DNA of 16,992 nucleotides from Planctomycetaceae bacterium (GCA_005773145.1 SXHS01000136.1:1-16992), one strand, 5' to 3'; shown: positions 8,676-16,160, counted from the first letter of the stretch. Notes: a model not told the origin generated them from the letters alone. Made by a program: numbers and translations.

Positions 8676-8682
8676 GAATCTT

Positions 8683-8689
8683 TCCTTCC
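8683..8689 (-). promoter_or_regulatory. Shine-Dalgarno site that sets the start at 8675
   Basis: GGAAGGA on the minus strand, 7 bases before the ATG at 8675. It favours the 702-residue product over the 735-residue frame that begins at 8774. The added 33 residues of the longer frame are Arg/Pro/Cys-rich and unlike the family. Confidence 0.75.
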
Positions 8690-8853
8690 AAGGTGAGATA
8701 AAGAAACGTAGCATGCCAAACCAACAGCCCGGCCGGCCCCTACAGACGGCGGTTGAGGGAACGGGCCGGAGCAATCGCTACAGTCGCCCCAGGTTGATTG
8801 GGCGGAGGGTCCGTTGGGGCCCGAGGCAGGCCAGCGTGGCACGATGAGGAAAT

Positions 8854-8876
8854 CACAGGCTGGAAGCCTATGCCAC
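8854..8876 (+). repeat. Dispersed 23-base palindromic repeat, copy 2
   Basis: Begins CACAGGCT, loop GGA, then AGCCTATGCCAC. It is the second copy of the element at 496-518, with one mismatch and in the opposite orientation within the window. It begins 5 bases past the stop of bioF on the minus strand, so both copies sit next to a gene's 3' end. A related-looking string (GAGGCAGGCCAGCGTGGCAC) lies just left of it at 8823-8842. Confidence 0.6.
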
Positions 8877-8881
8877 AAGCG

Positions 8882-10045
8882 CTATCGCGAACCGAGCGTC
8901 TCGACAAGCTGATCGATCATGGCGGGCGTGTGCAGCCAACTGAGACTGACACGCAATATGCATTGGCCCGCGGGTACGCTGGGAGGCCGGATGCCGGGAA
9001 CCAAGATGCCTGCGTTGCGGAGCCGATCGGCCATGTCGCGCGTGGGTTGGGGATCACCCACGAATAACGGGATGATGGGACTCTTGCCACCGCCGACCTG
9101 CCAACCCTGTCCGCGCAATCGCTCGCGCAGGGCGTCGGCCCGCTCGACCAATTGCTGCCGTCGCTGGGGTTCGCTCTGCACAATGGCCAACGCGGCCGAA
9201 CCAGCAACGGCAGCGGCGGCGGGAAGTGCGGTTGCAAAAATGTATGACCGGGCGTGGTTGACGAGCCAATCCATCAGGGATCGACGGCCGACGACGAATC
9301 CCCCAATGCTTCCCAGCGCCTTACTGAGTGTGCCAACGCGGATCGGAACCTGGTCGTGCACACCAAAGTGCTCGCACGCACCCGTCCCGTTTTCACCCAG
9401 TACTCCCGTGGCGTGCGCTTCATCCACCATTAGCATGGTGCGGTGTTGTGCAGCTAGTTCGACGAGTTGCGGCAATGGAGCCAAGTCCCCCTGCATGCTG
9501 AACACGGTATCAGTGACAATCAGCCGGCGTCGATAAGTGGCCCCCCGATTGGTAAGCAGCTTGCCCAGCGCGGCAGCATTGGCATGCGGATAAACATGGA
9601 TGTCGGCACGCGACAATCGACACCCGTCGATGATGCTGGCATGGTTGTGCGCATCGCTGTAGATGGCATCGCCCGGCCCGACGAGTGACGTGATCGTGCC
9701 CACATTGGCCGCATAGCCAGAACCAAATAAGAGGGCGCCCTCGGCGTTTTCAAACGCCGCCAACTCGGCGGACAGTTGTGCGTGGGCTTGAGAGTGGCCG
9801 GTAATCAGCGGACTGGAGCCGCACCCCCAACCGAGCTGAGAGATAGCGGCGGCGATCGGGGTCAGCATGCGCGGGTCCGCAGCTAGGCCCAGGTAATCAT
9901 TGGAGGCAAAGTTCAGGAGCCGCGCGCCGTCGACCTCGATCTGGGCGCGCTGAGGCCCGCGACGGGTCCGCAATTGCCGGCGTAGGTGCCGCGCGTCCCA
10001 TTCGGCCAGTGCGTCGTCAATCCAGTCCAGCGGATCTTGCGGCAT
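8882..10045 (-). CDS. bioF: 8-amino-7-oxononanoate synthase (BioF)
   Basis: A PLP-dependent enzyme of the alpha-oxoamine synthase family. BioF joins L-alanine to pimeloyl-ACP or pimeloyl-CoA with loss of CO2 to give 8-amino-7-oxononanoate, the first ring-building step of biotin synthesis, in the cytoplasm. The 387-residue length is normal. Lys242 in TLSKALGSIGG is the PLP lysine, Asp208 and His211 in VDEAHATG contact the cofactor, and SNDYLGLA (48-55) and GSGYAANVG (108-116) are typical. The PLP stacking histidine is likely in SDAHNHASIIDG. The related 2-amino-3-ketobutyrate CoA ligase is less likely, given the N-terminus and the GVLGENGTG loop. It follows the upstream unknown gene by 41 bases on the same strand and is probably cotranscribed. 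No other bio genes are in the window. The ATG lacks an obvious ribosome binding site. Confidence 0.92.
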   Translation of the reverse strand: MPQDPLDWIDDALAEWDARHLRRQLRTRRGPQRAQIEVDGARLLNFASNDYLGLAADPRMLTPIAAAISQLGWGCGSSPLITGHSQAHAQLSAELAAFENAEGALLFGSGYAANVGTITSLVGPGDAIYSDAHNHASIIDGCRLSRADIHVYPHANAAALGKLLTNRGATYRRRLIVTDTVFSMQGDLAPLPQLVELAAQHRTMLMVDEAHATGVLGENGTGACEHFGVHDQVPIRVGTLSKALGSIGGFVVGRRSLMDWLVNHARSYIFATALPAAAAVAGSAALAIVQSEPQRRQQLVERADALRERLRGQGWQVGGGKSPIIPLFVGDPQPTRDMADRLRNAGILVPGIRPPSVPAGQCILRVSLSWLHTPAMIDQLVETLGSR

Positions 10046-10086
10046 GGGCGGTTCGGCTTTCGGAGGGGGCCAGCCAGCCCCCCCTA

Positions 10087-10956
10087 TCAGCTCCGCGCGG
10101 GGGCCAGTGCCAATTCCTTGAGTGCATCCAAGGATGCCAAGACATCCTCGCGGGAAATCTCAGCCCATTCCGCTCCCTTGTGACGCAGGATGGCCAACTT
10201 AAAACGTTCAAAGGCGTCGCTCAGGTCGTCCGGTAAATCGGCCAACTGGGCGAATGGACGAACAAACGGCACTACGCTCTGATCCGATGGCGGCGCGTAA
10301 ATGACGGCACCATCGTCTGTGTCGTCCGTGTCGGCGACATCGGACCCGCTATCCGCCCCCGCATGTGCCGTGGAAGCGTGGCTACCGGCATCATAGACGG
10401 CCTCTGGCAGTTCGTGCACCCCGGAAGCCTCGGCCATCGGGTTACCATTGGCGTCCATATCAAAGTCTTCATCCCAGGGGGCGGGTGGCTCGGCCCCGTC
10501 CGTCAATGACGCCACGACGTGCCCCAATGTTTCAGACCGCTGGCGTCGCAGCTGCGCGACGGACCAGTCATTCTGGACGGCGCCTTCCAGCCACATCTCC
10601 GCGTCGTCCCATTCGATCGCCGCGTGAAAATGACTCCAATAGAGCCCCTCATAATCGGAACAGGTCGCCCCGAACCGATCGAATACCCGCCGCAGTCGTC
10701 CCACATGTTGGGGCGTAACGCTTCCGACCATCTGGCTCCAGACCTCGTCGGTCCGGCTCTCATCGGCATTGCCCGATGCCATTGCCGCGCGTCGCCACTC
10801 CGAGATGATCCGCCCCTTTTCCCAGTTCGTCGTGCTCACCAGCTGCTGCCAACGGCCAACGTAGGGTCGCGCCACTTCGTCCAGAATGGGTGGCATCGCT
10901 GGAGACTGAGGGGCAAATTGATCTTGATCGGCTTGAATGCCCGACGCTACATCCAT
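10087..10956 (-). CDS. Planctomycete conserved protein of unknown function
   Basis: A soluble protein of about 289 residues. The N-terminal 150 residues are strongly patterned (YVGRWQQLVSTTNW, GRIISEWRRA, TPQHVGRLRRVFDRFG, GLYWSHFHAAIEW, MWLEGAVQNDWSVAQLR), a set of blocks I recognise from conserved planctomycete proteins of unknown role. The middle (about 170-225) is acidic and Asp/Ser/Thr-rich (SGSDVADTDDTDDG), probably a flexible linker. A C-terminal helical part follows (DDLSDAFERFKLAILRHKG). The helical WSHF/NDWSV region is rich in aromatic and basic residues; a DNA-binding or regulatory role is possible but unproven. I prefer the ATG at 10956 because GAGGA lies 8 bases upstream. ATGs at 10962 and 10974 and a frame to 11010 are alternatives. 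It is probably the first gene of an operon with bioF. Confidence 0.82.
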   Translation of the reverse strand: MDVASGIQADQDQFAPQSPAMPPILDEVARPYVGRWQQLVSTTNWEKGRIISEWRRAAMASGNADESRTDEVWSQMVGSVTPQHVGRLRRVFDRFGATCSDYEGLYWSHFHAAIEWDDAEMWLEGAVQNDWSVAQLRRQRSETLGHVVASLTDGAEPPAPWDEDFDMDANGNPMAEASGVHELPEAVYDAGSHASTAHAGADSGSDVADTDDTDDGAVIYAPPSDQSVVPFVRPFAQLADLPDDLSDAFERFKLAILRHKGAEWAEISREDVLASLDALKELALAPARS

Positions 10957-11262
10957 ATCCATGTTCCTCAACATTCCGCAACGGAGATTCCTCAGGACGA
11001 AGCCACGCATTGCATCCTACCCACGCCTCGGGCGGCTGTGACCAGCGCCGGCGGAAACTGCCAGGCCATCGGCCAGTGTGCGACACGCGTAGGTCGTGGC
11101 CTGATGCGTAGTTAGGGCCAGCATCGGTCACTGCAACTTGGGCCATTTCCTTGTGGACAACCTGTTGAACCGCTTCGGACACTCCGCACGCCTCGGCTTC
11201 ATTTTGGCTATGGTAACCGCTAGACTTCAGCCCGGCAGAACCTTCAACCTGAGGCAATGACA
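10957..11262. other. Divergent intergenic region between the bioF unit and prfB
   Basis: About 306 bases hold the 5' ends of two opposite units. No gene fits inside: a plus-strand frame and a minus-strand frame cross it, but both are continuations of shadow frames. Promoters for prfB and for the unknown-bioF unit are expected here, but I see no clear -35/-10 pair. The ribosome binding site of prfB (GAGG, 11251-11254) lies at the right edge. Confidence 0.55.
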
Positions 11263-12382
11263 ATGGAAAACGAGATGTACGATCGCGCGGAAGTGATTCG
11301 TCGGCGTTTGGTGCAGCTACGAGACAGTCTTTGACTTGGCTCAAAAGCGACAGCAGGTGGCCGCCATTGAAGCGGACATGTCGGCCCCGGGATTTTGGGA
11401 CCGGCAGGAAGCGGCGCAGCAAACCGTAATGAAACTGAAGGCTCTCACCGGCGTGGTGAAGCCGTTGGAGAGTGCGCTGGCCTCCGCCGACGATTTGGCC
11501 ACCATGATGGAGATGGCCGACGAGGACGAGTCGTTGGTGCCAGAAGTTGTCGACGAGCTCGATCGCTTGGAGAAGGCGGTGGATGCGCTCGAGCTGAAAT
11601 CGCTGCTCGGGGGGGAGAACGACAATGCCGGGGCGATTGTGTCGATCAACGCCCGCGACGGCGGCACCGATGCGAATGACTGGGCTGAGATGCTGTTGCG
11701 GATGTACTCCCTCTGGGCGCAACGCAACGAGTATCAAATCGAGTTGCTCGACCGGCAGGACAACGAAGCGGCCGGCATCAACAGCGCATCGTTCGTGATT
11801 CGCGGGCCCTATGCCTATGGTTACCTGAAGGGGGAGACCGGCATGCACCGCTTGGTGCGCATCAGCCCCTTCAACGCGGAAGGTAAACGGCAAACCAGCT
11901 TCGCATCGGTGGATGTTACGCCTGAGTTGCCCGATGACGTCGACATTACGATCGATGAAGAGGATGTTCGCATCGACACCTTCCGGGCGAGTGGCGCCGG
12001 TGGGCAACATGTGAACAAGACGAGCAGCGCGGTGCGTTTGACCCATATCCCGACCAATATCGTGGTGAGTTGCCAAAACGAGCGCAGTCAGCATAAAAAT
12101 CGCGCTACGGCCTGGAAGATGCTGCGCGCCCAAATGGCGCGGCGCGAAGAGGAAAAACGCGAGGCCGCCCAAGAGCAAAAGTATCGCCAACAGGCCAAGG
12201 TCGGGTTCGGTTCGCAAATTCGTAGTTACTTCCAGCATCCGGATCAACGCATTAAGGATTCTCGAACCGGCTATGGCGAAAACAATTTCCAGTATGTCCT
12301 GGATGGACATATCGATGGCTTCTTGGAATCGTGCCTGCGCTGGCGCGTGCAAGCCCACGATGGCTCCCCCCCTTCCGATTAA
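11263..12382 (+). CDS. prfB: Peptide chain release factor 2, with +1 programmed frameshift
   Basis: RF2 reads UAA and UGA stop codons in the ribosome and triggers release of the finished protein. Translation starts at the ATG at 11263 (GAGG 8 bases upstream), makes 23 residues, meets an in-frame TGA at 11332-11334, and must skip one base there to continue as GAC TTG GCT. The joined product (11263-11331 plus 11333-12382) has 372 residues, close to the 365 of E. coli RF2. Stop recognition uses SPF at about 201-203, the RF2-type tripeptide. The GGQ motif at about 246-248 (SGAGGQHVNKTSSAVRLTH) catalyses hydrolysis and is the usual methylation site. Residues 1-110 are helical. RF2 levels are normally self-limited by this shift: scarce RF2 favours the shift. 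An in-frame ATG at 11257 is a less likely start because it lies 2 bases from the GAGG. Confidence 0.95.
11329..11334 (+). promoter_or_regulatory. prfB +1 programmed frameshift site
   Basis: CTT TGA followed by C is the classic RF2 slippery stop. The P-site tRNA on CTT re-pairs to TTT and the ribosome moves +1 when the TGA is slow to be read. The frame before it is open from 11263 and the frame after it (GAC at 11333) is open to the RF2 stop at 12382. The usual SD-like AGGGGG located 3 bases upstream of CTT is not evident: the bases there are CTACGAGACAGT, with only GAG in common. Confidence 0.93.
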
Positions 12383-12396
12383 CGTGTTGCAACCCC

Positions 12397-12981
12397 ATGA
12401 CATCCTTGGCCCGATCCCTAACCATTGATTGTGTGAACGCGACGGGGCGTGGACTTCGCTTGGTCATGGACTGGCACCGCGATCGGCTGACTCACGAGGT
12501 GCATCTCGTCGACGGGGAGTCCAGCGCCCCATGGTTGAGGTCGATCGAAGGGGATGACTCGGCCCTCTGGCCGACGAGCCCCCCGATTCAGCAGTGGGAG
12601 CAGCGGCAAACGGGACGCTCGGGGACCGTGACGACCGTAATGACGGTCGGACTGGCCGGTCGGAGTCATTGGTCCGTCAGTTTCGAGGCCCTTCCCGATG
12701 AGGGGGCGTTGGTGGTTGATGTCGCTTGCCGACACCAGGAACCGCCGGTCTGGTTGGGGAGCACCTATCAGGTCGCATCATCGCCCCCGGCTGCGGGTGG
12801 GCCCCTGGGTGCCCCAGGCCCTCTGGCATGCGCGTGGGTCGCGGAGGCTGCCGGTAGCGCCCCCCCGCCGGACGTCTCCATATCCAACGGGGTGTTGACG
12901 TTCGTGGCCCAGGTGCTTCCCCAGCGGCCGCTGCCACAGACCACCCGCTGGAAGTACCGATTACAACACGGTCGCCCCTGA
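12397..12981 (+). CDS. Hypothetical protein directly behind prfB
   Basis: A 194-residue protein I do not recognise. It starts at an ATG 14 bases after the prfB stop, without a ribosome binding site, so it is probably translated by coupling with prfB from the same transcript. The frame also extends upstream into prfB (to 12331), but that part is unlikely to be used. The sequence looks beta-rich: GRGLRLVMDWHRDRLTHEVHLVD at the start, then SGTVTTVMTVGLAGRSHWSVSF and GALVVDVACR. This pattern of alternating strands suggests a small beta-sandwich. No signal peptide, membrane segment or catalytic motif is visible. The last third is Pro/Ala/Gly-rich. Codon use is like prfB. Confidence 0.75.
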   Translation: MTSLARSLTIDCVNATGRGLRLVMDWHRDRLTHEVHLVDGESSAPWLRSIEGDDSALWPTSPPIQQWEQRQTGRSGTVTTVMTVGLAGRSHWSVSFEALPDEGALVVDVACRHQEPPVWLGSTYQVASSPPAAGGPLGAPGPLACAWVAEAAGSAPPPDVSISNGVLTFVAQVLPQRPLPQTTRWKYRLQHGRP

Positions 12982-13219
12982 TGGCCACGCCGTGCCGAGT
13001 CTCGTCTTGATGATCATGCCCGCATCGGTGACAATCCAGGATTGGGCCGGCGTCTTCAGGAAGCGGCGTCATTAGGGAGACCGTGCGGGGCCGATCGTGA
13101 TCGCTAACGCGATCCACTGCGGACCAGGCGCGACGTGGTTTCCACCGGGAGTCGGTGAGCATCGTGGCGGACAATCGCGGACAAGCACACAAGCATCGTC
13201 GAGATCGATAGAGACCAAC

Positions 13220-14113
13220 ATGGTTTTTGAAGAAATTGAAATGTTGAAGCGGCGTTATACGGACCAATACGTTTTGGTGGATACCGGACGTCCCGAGCTG
13301 CGCCGATTCGACGGTATGGTCGGGCAGGTTAAGACCGTCAACATGAACGGCAAGGCGTTGGTCGAGTTTGGTGCCCTTGCCAATATCGGCTGGTACGACA
13401 TCGGAGTTGATTTCCTGCGCGTGGTCGACAAGCCGGCGGCGGCTCCCGTTGCTGCGAAGGGACGTGCGGCAGGTGAGCCAGCCGCAGCGACCGCGAGTTC
13501 GCCGGCGGCAAAAGCAAGTGCGGCTCCCGCGGCGACTAAGGCACCGGCCAAGGCCGCATCTCCAGGTGGGGCCAAGTCAACCGCGGATATTCTGGCGGCG
13601 GCGCGCGGAGGCGCGGCTAAGTCACCCGCCTCTCCCCCCGACGCTAAGCCAGCTCCCGCAGCAAAGACACCCGCTGCTAAACCGGCCGCGATGAGCACGG
13701 CGGATATTTTGGCGGCCGCGCGCGGCGCGAAGTCGGGGGGGGCCTCGACGCCCGCCCCATCGGCCAAAGCACCGGTTGAGAAGCCATCGGCGGCGACTCC
13801 GGCCGCCGAGCCTCCCAAGTCCAAGTCGGCTGCGATGGCGCCACAGAACATGACCGTCGAACAGATCCTGGCGGCGGCCCGCGCTCAGACTCGTCCGGGT
13901 GGCGCCCCAGCGGCTGCGCCGGCCGCGCCGGCCAAACCAGCGGCCGCTCCCCCGGTGTCATCCGAACAGCCAGCGGCCGTGGCCTCGCCACCGGCGGCCG
14001 AGCCCCAACGCGAAACGCCCGCTGCCAGTGAGTCCGCGACCGGTTCCATGCGAAAGCAAATCACGGCCACTGACGAGATCATTGCCTGGTGTCGCAATAA
14101 AGACAAGAAGTAG
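13220..14113 (+). CDS. Planctomycete protein with SH3/KOW-like N-domain and ILAAAR repeats
   Basis: A 297-residue protein. Residues 1-71 form a compact conserved domain (MVFEEIEMLKRRYTDQYVLV, GMVGQVKTVNMNG, IGWYDIGVDFLRVVD) that I recognise from planctomycete proteins of unknown function; its VGQVKTVN...ALVEF pattern resembles a small beta-barrel. Residues 72-280 are low-complexity Ala/Pro/Lys, broken by three copies of a short helical motif: STADILAAAR (120-129), STADILAAAR (159-168) and TVEQILAAAR (212-221). A last helix, TATDEIIAWCRNKDKK, closes the chain and may be a fourth, diverged copy. The spacing suggests a flexible arm carrying repeated binding motifs. Partner and location are unknown. 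The ATG at 13220 is chosen from the conserved start; the frame is open to 13097 without support. The 238 bases upstream hold no gene. Confidence 0.85.
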   Translation: MVFEEIEMLKRRYTDQYVLVDTGRPELRRFDGMVGQVKTVNMNGKALVEFGALANIGWYDIGVDFLRVVDKPAAAPVAAKGRAAGEPAAATASSPAAKASAAPAATKAPAKAASPGGAKSTADILAAARGGAAKSPASPPDAKPAPAAKTPAAKPAAMSTADILAAARGAKSGGASTPAPSAKAPVEKPSAATPAAEPPKSKSAAMAPQNMTVEQILAAARAQTRPGGAPAAAPAAPAKPAAAPPVSSEQPAAVASPPAAEPQRETPAASESATGSMRKQITATDEIIAWCRNKDKK

Positions 14114-14205
14114 ACCTGCTGGAGCGTCTCAAGCCGTCCTCCTCGCTCGATTTGGAATCGTACAAGCGCACGGCGTAGGTCCGGGACGCTCGCAACTGGG
14201 AATCG

Positions 14206-14240
14206 AATCTGAAATCTGAGATTTGAGATCTGAGATTTGA
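14206..14240. repeat. Heptanucleotide tandem repeat, five copies
   Basis: Five exact 7-base units of the form RATYTGA: AATCTGA, AATCTGA, GATTTGA, GATCTGA, GATTTGA. It lies in the gap between the ILAAAR protein and the transporter relic. Because AAATCT and AGATTT are complementary, the tract also forms overlapping short palindromes. It is AT-rich compared with its surroundings. Confidence 0.85.
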
Positions 14241-14285
14241 AACCGCCAGCCCCAATTGCTCATCACGCCAGTGCTCATCCGCACC

Positions 14286-14495
14286 CTATTTACGGTCGAT
14301 GGGCGAGATAAAGCTGGCTGAAGCGGCCAGCGTGAGCGCGATCACGATCACATAGGGGCGGGCATCGACTTGGAAGATCTTGGCCGTTTCCAGGCCCAGG
14401 AGGAACAGCAAGAGCGAGGCGGCTTTGTTGGCGATCAAATCCGTGACGGTCATGGTGGCCTGGTAGATGCAGTCCAGCGCCGCCCAAGAGCCAAT
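14286..14495 (-). pseudogene. Relic of an SLC13-type (DASS) anion transporter
   Basis: On the minus strand about 69 codons read SWAALDCIYQATMTVTDLIA, then NKAASLLLFLLGLETAKIF, then QVDARPYVIVIALTLAASAS, then FISPIDRK and a stop. This matches, in order, the late part of SLC13/DASS permeases, where a TxxITNNAA hairpin is followed by a membrane helix, an xVDPRPF turn and ASASFxTPIGYQT. Real members continue about 50 residues past SPI and start hundreds of residues earlier, so both ends are missing. The frame stays open upstream (to 15425) but only as the complement of gdhA and shows no further transporter sequence. A 55-residue product from the ATG at 14453 is possible but would lack most of the transporter. 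Confidence 0.65.
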
Positions 14496-14616
14496 CGTCC
14501 CGACGCGGCTCCTTCCGATGCAGGTCAACTTGCGAATCCGGACGAAAATCACTAAAATTCCGCAGCCGGGTCGGTGTTGGCTGGCACACGTTTCGTTCGG
14601 ACGCTGGAGAATCACG

Positions 14617-14757
14617 ATGCCCTTTACGATGTTAGTACTGTGCCATATCACGGCTTTTGAGATGCCCACCGCGATTGGGTTGTTTGTATGCGGCGTTGTC
14701 TTGGGAACGCTTTGCGGCGCTGCCGCGATGTATTGCCTCATCCGCAAGCGAACCTGA
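14617..14757 (+). CDS. 46-residue single-pass membrane microprotein
   Basis: A short ORF: a start MPFTMLVLCHITAFEMP, then a membrane segment rich in Gly/Val/Leu (IGLFVCGVVLGTLCGAAAM) and a positively charged end (CLIRKRT). GGAGA ends 6 bases before the ATG, and the stop is 5 bases before the start of the glutamate dehydrogenase. The spacing, the ribosome binding site and the regular hydrophobic segment followed by Arg/Lys argue for a real gene coupled with gdhA. I do not recognise a family. The upstream open part of the frame (from 14467) opposes the transporter relic and is unlikely to be translated. Confidence 0.6.
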   Translation: MPFTMLVLCHITAFEMPTAIGLFVCGVVLGTLCGAAAMYCLIRKRT

Positions 14758-14762
14758 CCTTC

Positions 14763-16160
14763 ATGCAAACGCCACACGTTCCAACCGCCGTATCGTCGCC
14801 TGCGGCGTCCGTCGAGGATCTCAATCCCTATCACATTGCCAGACAGCAGTTCGATCGGGCCGTCGCGTACCTGCCGAAGCTCAAAGGGGGCCTGATCGAA
14901 TTCTTGAAGACGCCTGTGCGGACTATCACCGTCAGCTTCCCAATTGAATTGGAAGATGGCACCGTGCGGACGTTCACCGGATTTCGCGTATTGCACAGCC
15001 AGATTCGCGGGCCGGGAAAAGGTGGTATTCGCTACCATCCGGATGTCACCGTCGACGAAGTGCAGGCACTGGCGCAGTGGATGACATGGAAATGCGCCCT
15101 GTTGGATGTTCCCTTCGGCGGTGCTAAAGGGGGCGTGGTCTGCAATCCCAAGCAGCTGGGCAAGAGCGAACTGCGCAAGATCACGCGACGCTACATCGCC
15201 GATTTGGGGAGCAATATCGGTCCTCACACGGATATTCCGGCGCCGGATCTGTACACGGACGAACAGACCATGGCCTGGATCTACGATACGTATCACATCA
15301 TGCACCCGGGCGAGAATAACCTGCCGGTCGTAACGGGTAAGCCCCTGACGATAGGCGGATCGCTGGGACGCAAGGAGGCGACCGCGCGCGGTTGTCTTTT
15401 CGCCGTGGAACGCTACCTTGAGCATGGGTTGGTACCGTCGTTGAATTCACTGATCGGCGCGCGGGTTGTCATCCAAGGCTTTGGCAACGCCGGCGGCATC
15501 GCGGCGCGACTGTTTCAAGAGCAAGGGGCCAAGATCATTGGCATCAGTGATTCACAGGGAGCCATTCACGCGCCCGGAGGGATCGCTTGGGAGGCAGCCC
15601 AGCAGTTCAAGGCTCAACAGGGGACCGTGGTTGGGCTCCCGGATACCACGACGTTGACCAACGAGGCCCTATTGGAATTGGACTGCGATATTTTGATTCC
15701 CGCCGCCATGGAGAATCAGATTCATTCACAGAACGCCGCGCGCATCCAAGCGAGACTCATCTGTGAGGCCGCCAACGGACCCACGACGACGGCAGCGGAT
15801 CGCATCCTTGCCGAGCGAGGCATTCCCGTCATCCCCGATATCCTGGCGAACGCAGGCGGGGTAACGGTCAGCTATTTTGAATGGGTGCAGAACATCGAGA
15901 ATGAACAGTGGGACTTGGAGGAGGTCAATACCAAGCTCCGCGTCAAAATGCGGCGGGGCGTGGATGCTGTGTTGGATCGTTGGCGTTTGCTCAATGTCGG
16001 CAGCGATGGAACCGGCGCCATGACGGATGCGGATTCGTCCTCGGCGACTCCAACGTCGGCCTCGACACCGGCTCAGCCGGTTGATTTGCGAACGGCCGCA
16101 CTCGTCGTGGCCATTGAACGGGTCGCCGAGGTAACCCTGCGCCGCGGCATCTGGCCGTAG
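14763..16160 (+). CDS. gdhA: Glutamate (Glu/Leu/Phe/Val) dehydrogenase
   Basis: Catalyses the reversible oxidative deamination of glutamate to 2-oxoglutarate and ammonia with NAD or NADP, linking nitrogen and carbon metabolism; cytoplasmic, usually hexameric. The 465-residue protein has the N-terminal ELFV domain with substrate and catalytic residues Lys86 (GPGKGGIRYHP), Lys110 (MTWKCALLDVPFGG), Lys122 (GGAKGG) and Asp162 (DIPAPDL), then the Rossmann domain with GFGNAGGIAARLF at 239-251. NANG/NAGG blocks near 338-366 (CEAANGPTT, ILANAGGV) are conserved. Between RWRLL and DLRTAALVVAIERV there is a Ser/Thr/Ala/Asp-rich stretch (about 411-440) not normal for the family. The cofactor cannot be told from sequence alone. 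I chose the ATG at 14763, 5 bases after the microprotein stop. There is no separate ribosome binding site, so coupling is likely. Confidence 0.94.
   Translation: MQTPHVPTAVSSPAASVEDLNPYHIARQQFDRAVAYLPKLKGGLIEFLKTPVRTITVSFPIELEDGTVRTFTGFRVLHSQIRGPGKGGIRYHPDVTVDEVQALAQWMTWKCALLDVPFGGAKGGVVCNPKQLGKSELRKITRRYIADLGSNIGPHTDIPAPDLYTDEQTMAWIYDTYHIMHPGENNLPVVTGKPLTIGGSLGRKEATARGCLFAVERYLEHGLVPSLNSLIGARVVIQGFGNAGGIAARLFQEQGAKIIGISDSQGAIHAPGGIAWEAAQQFKAQQGTVVGLPDTTTLTNEALLELDCDILIPAAMENQIHSQNAARIQARLICEAANGPTTTAADRILAERGIPVIPDILANAGGVTVSYFEWVQNIENEQWDLEEVNTKLRVKMRRGVDAVLDRWRLLNVGSDGTGAMTDADSSSATPTSASTPAQPVDLRTAALVVAIERVAEVTLRRGIWP

Noticed and set aside
10760..12403. Long minus-strand frame (547 codons) opposite prfB
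   Set aside because: It is the complement of a certain gene with GGQ and SPF motifs. The protein has no recognisable domain, and such antisense frames are common in GC-rich DNA.
13255..13851. 198-codon Ala/Gly-rich minus-strand frame
   Set aside because: It is the complement of the Ala/Pro-rich arm of the ILAAAR protein; low-complexity GC-rich DNA is open in several frames.
14286..15425. 379-codon minus-strand frame as one whole gene
   Set aside because: Only the last ~69 codons resemble a protein family (SLC13). The rest is the complement of gdhA and the microprotein gene.
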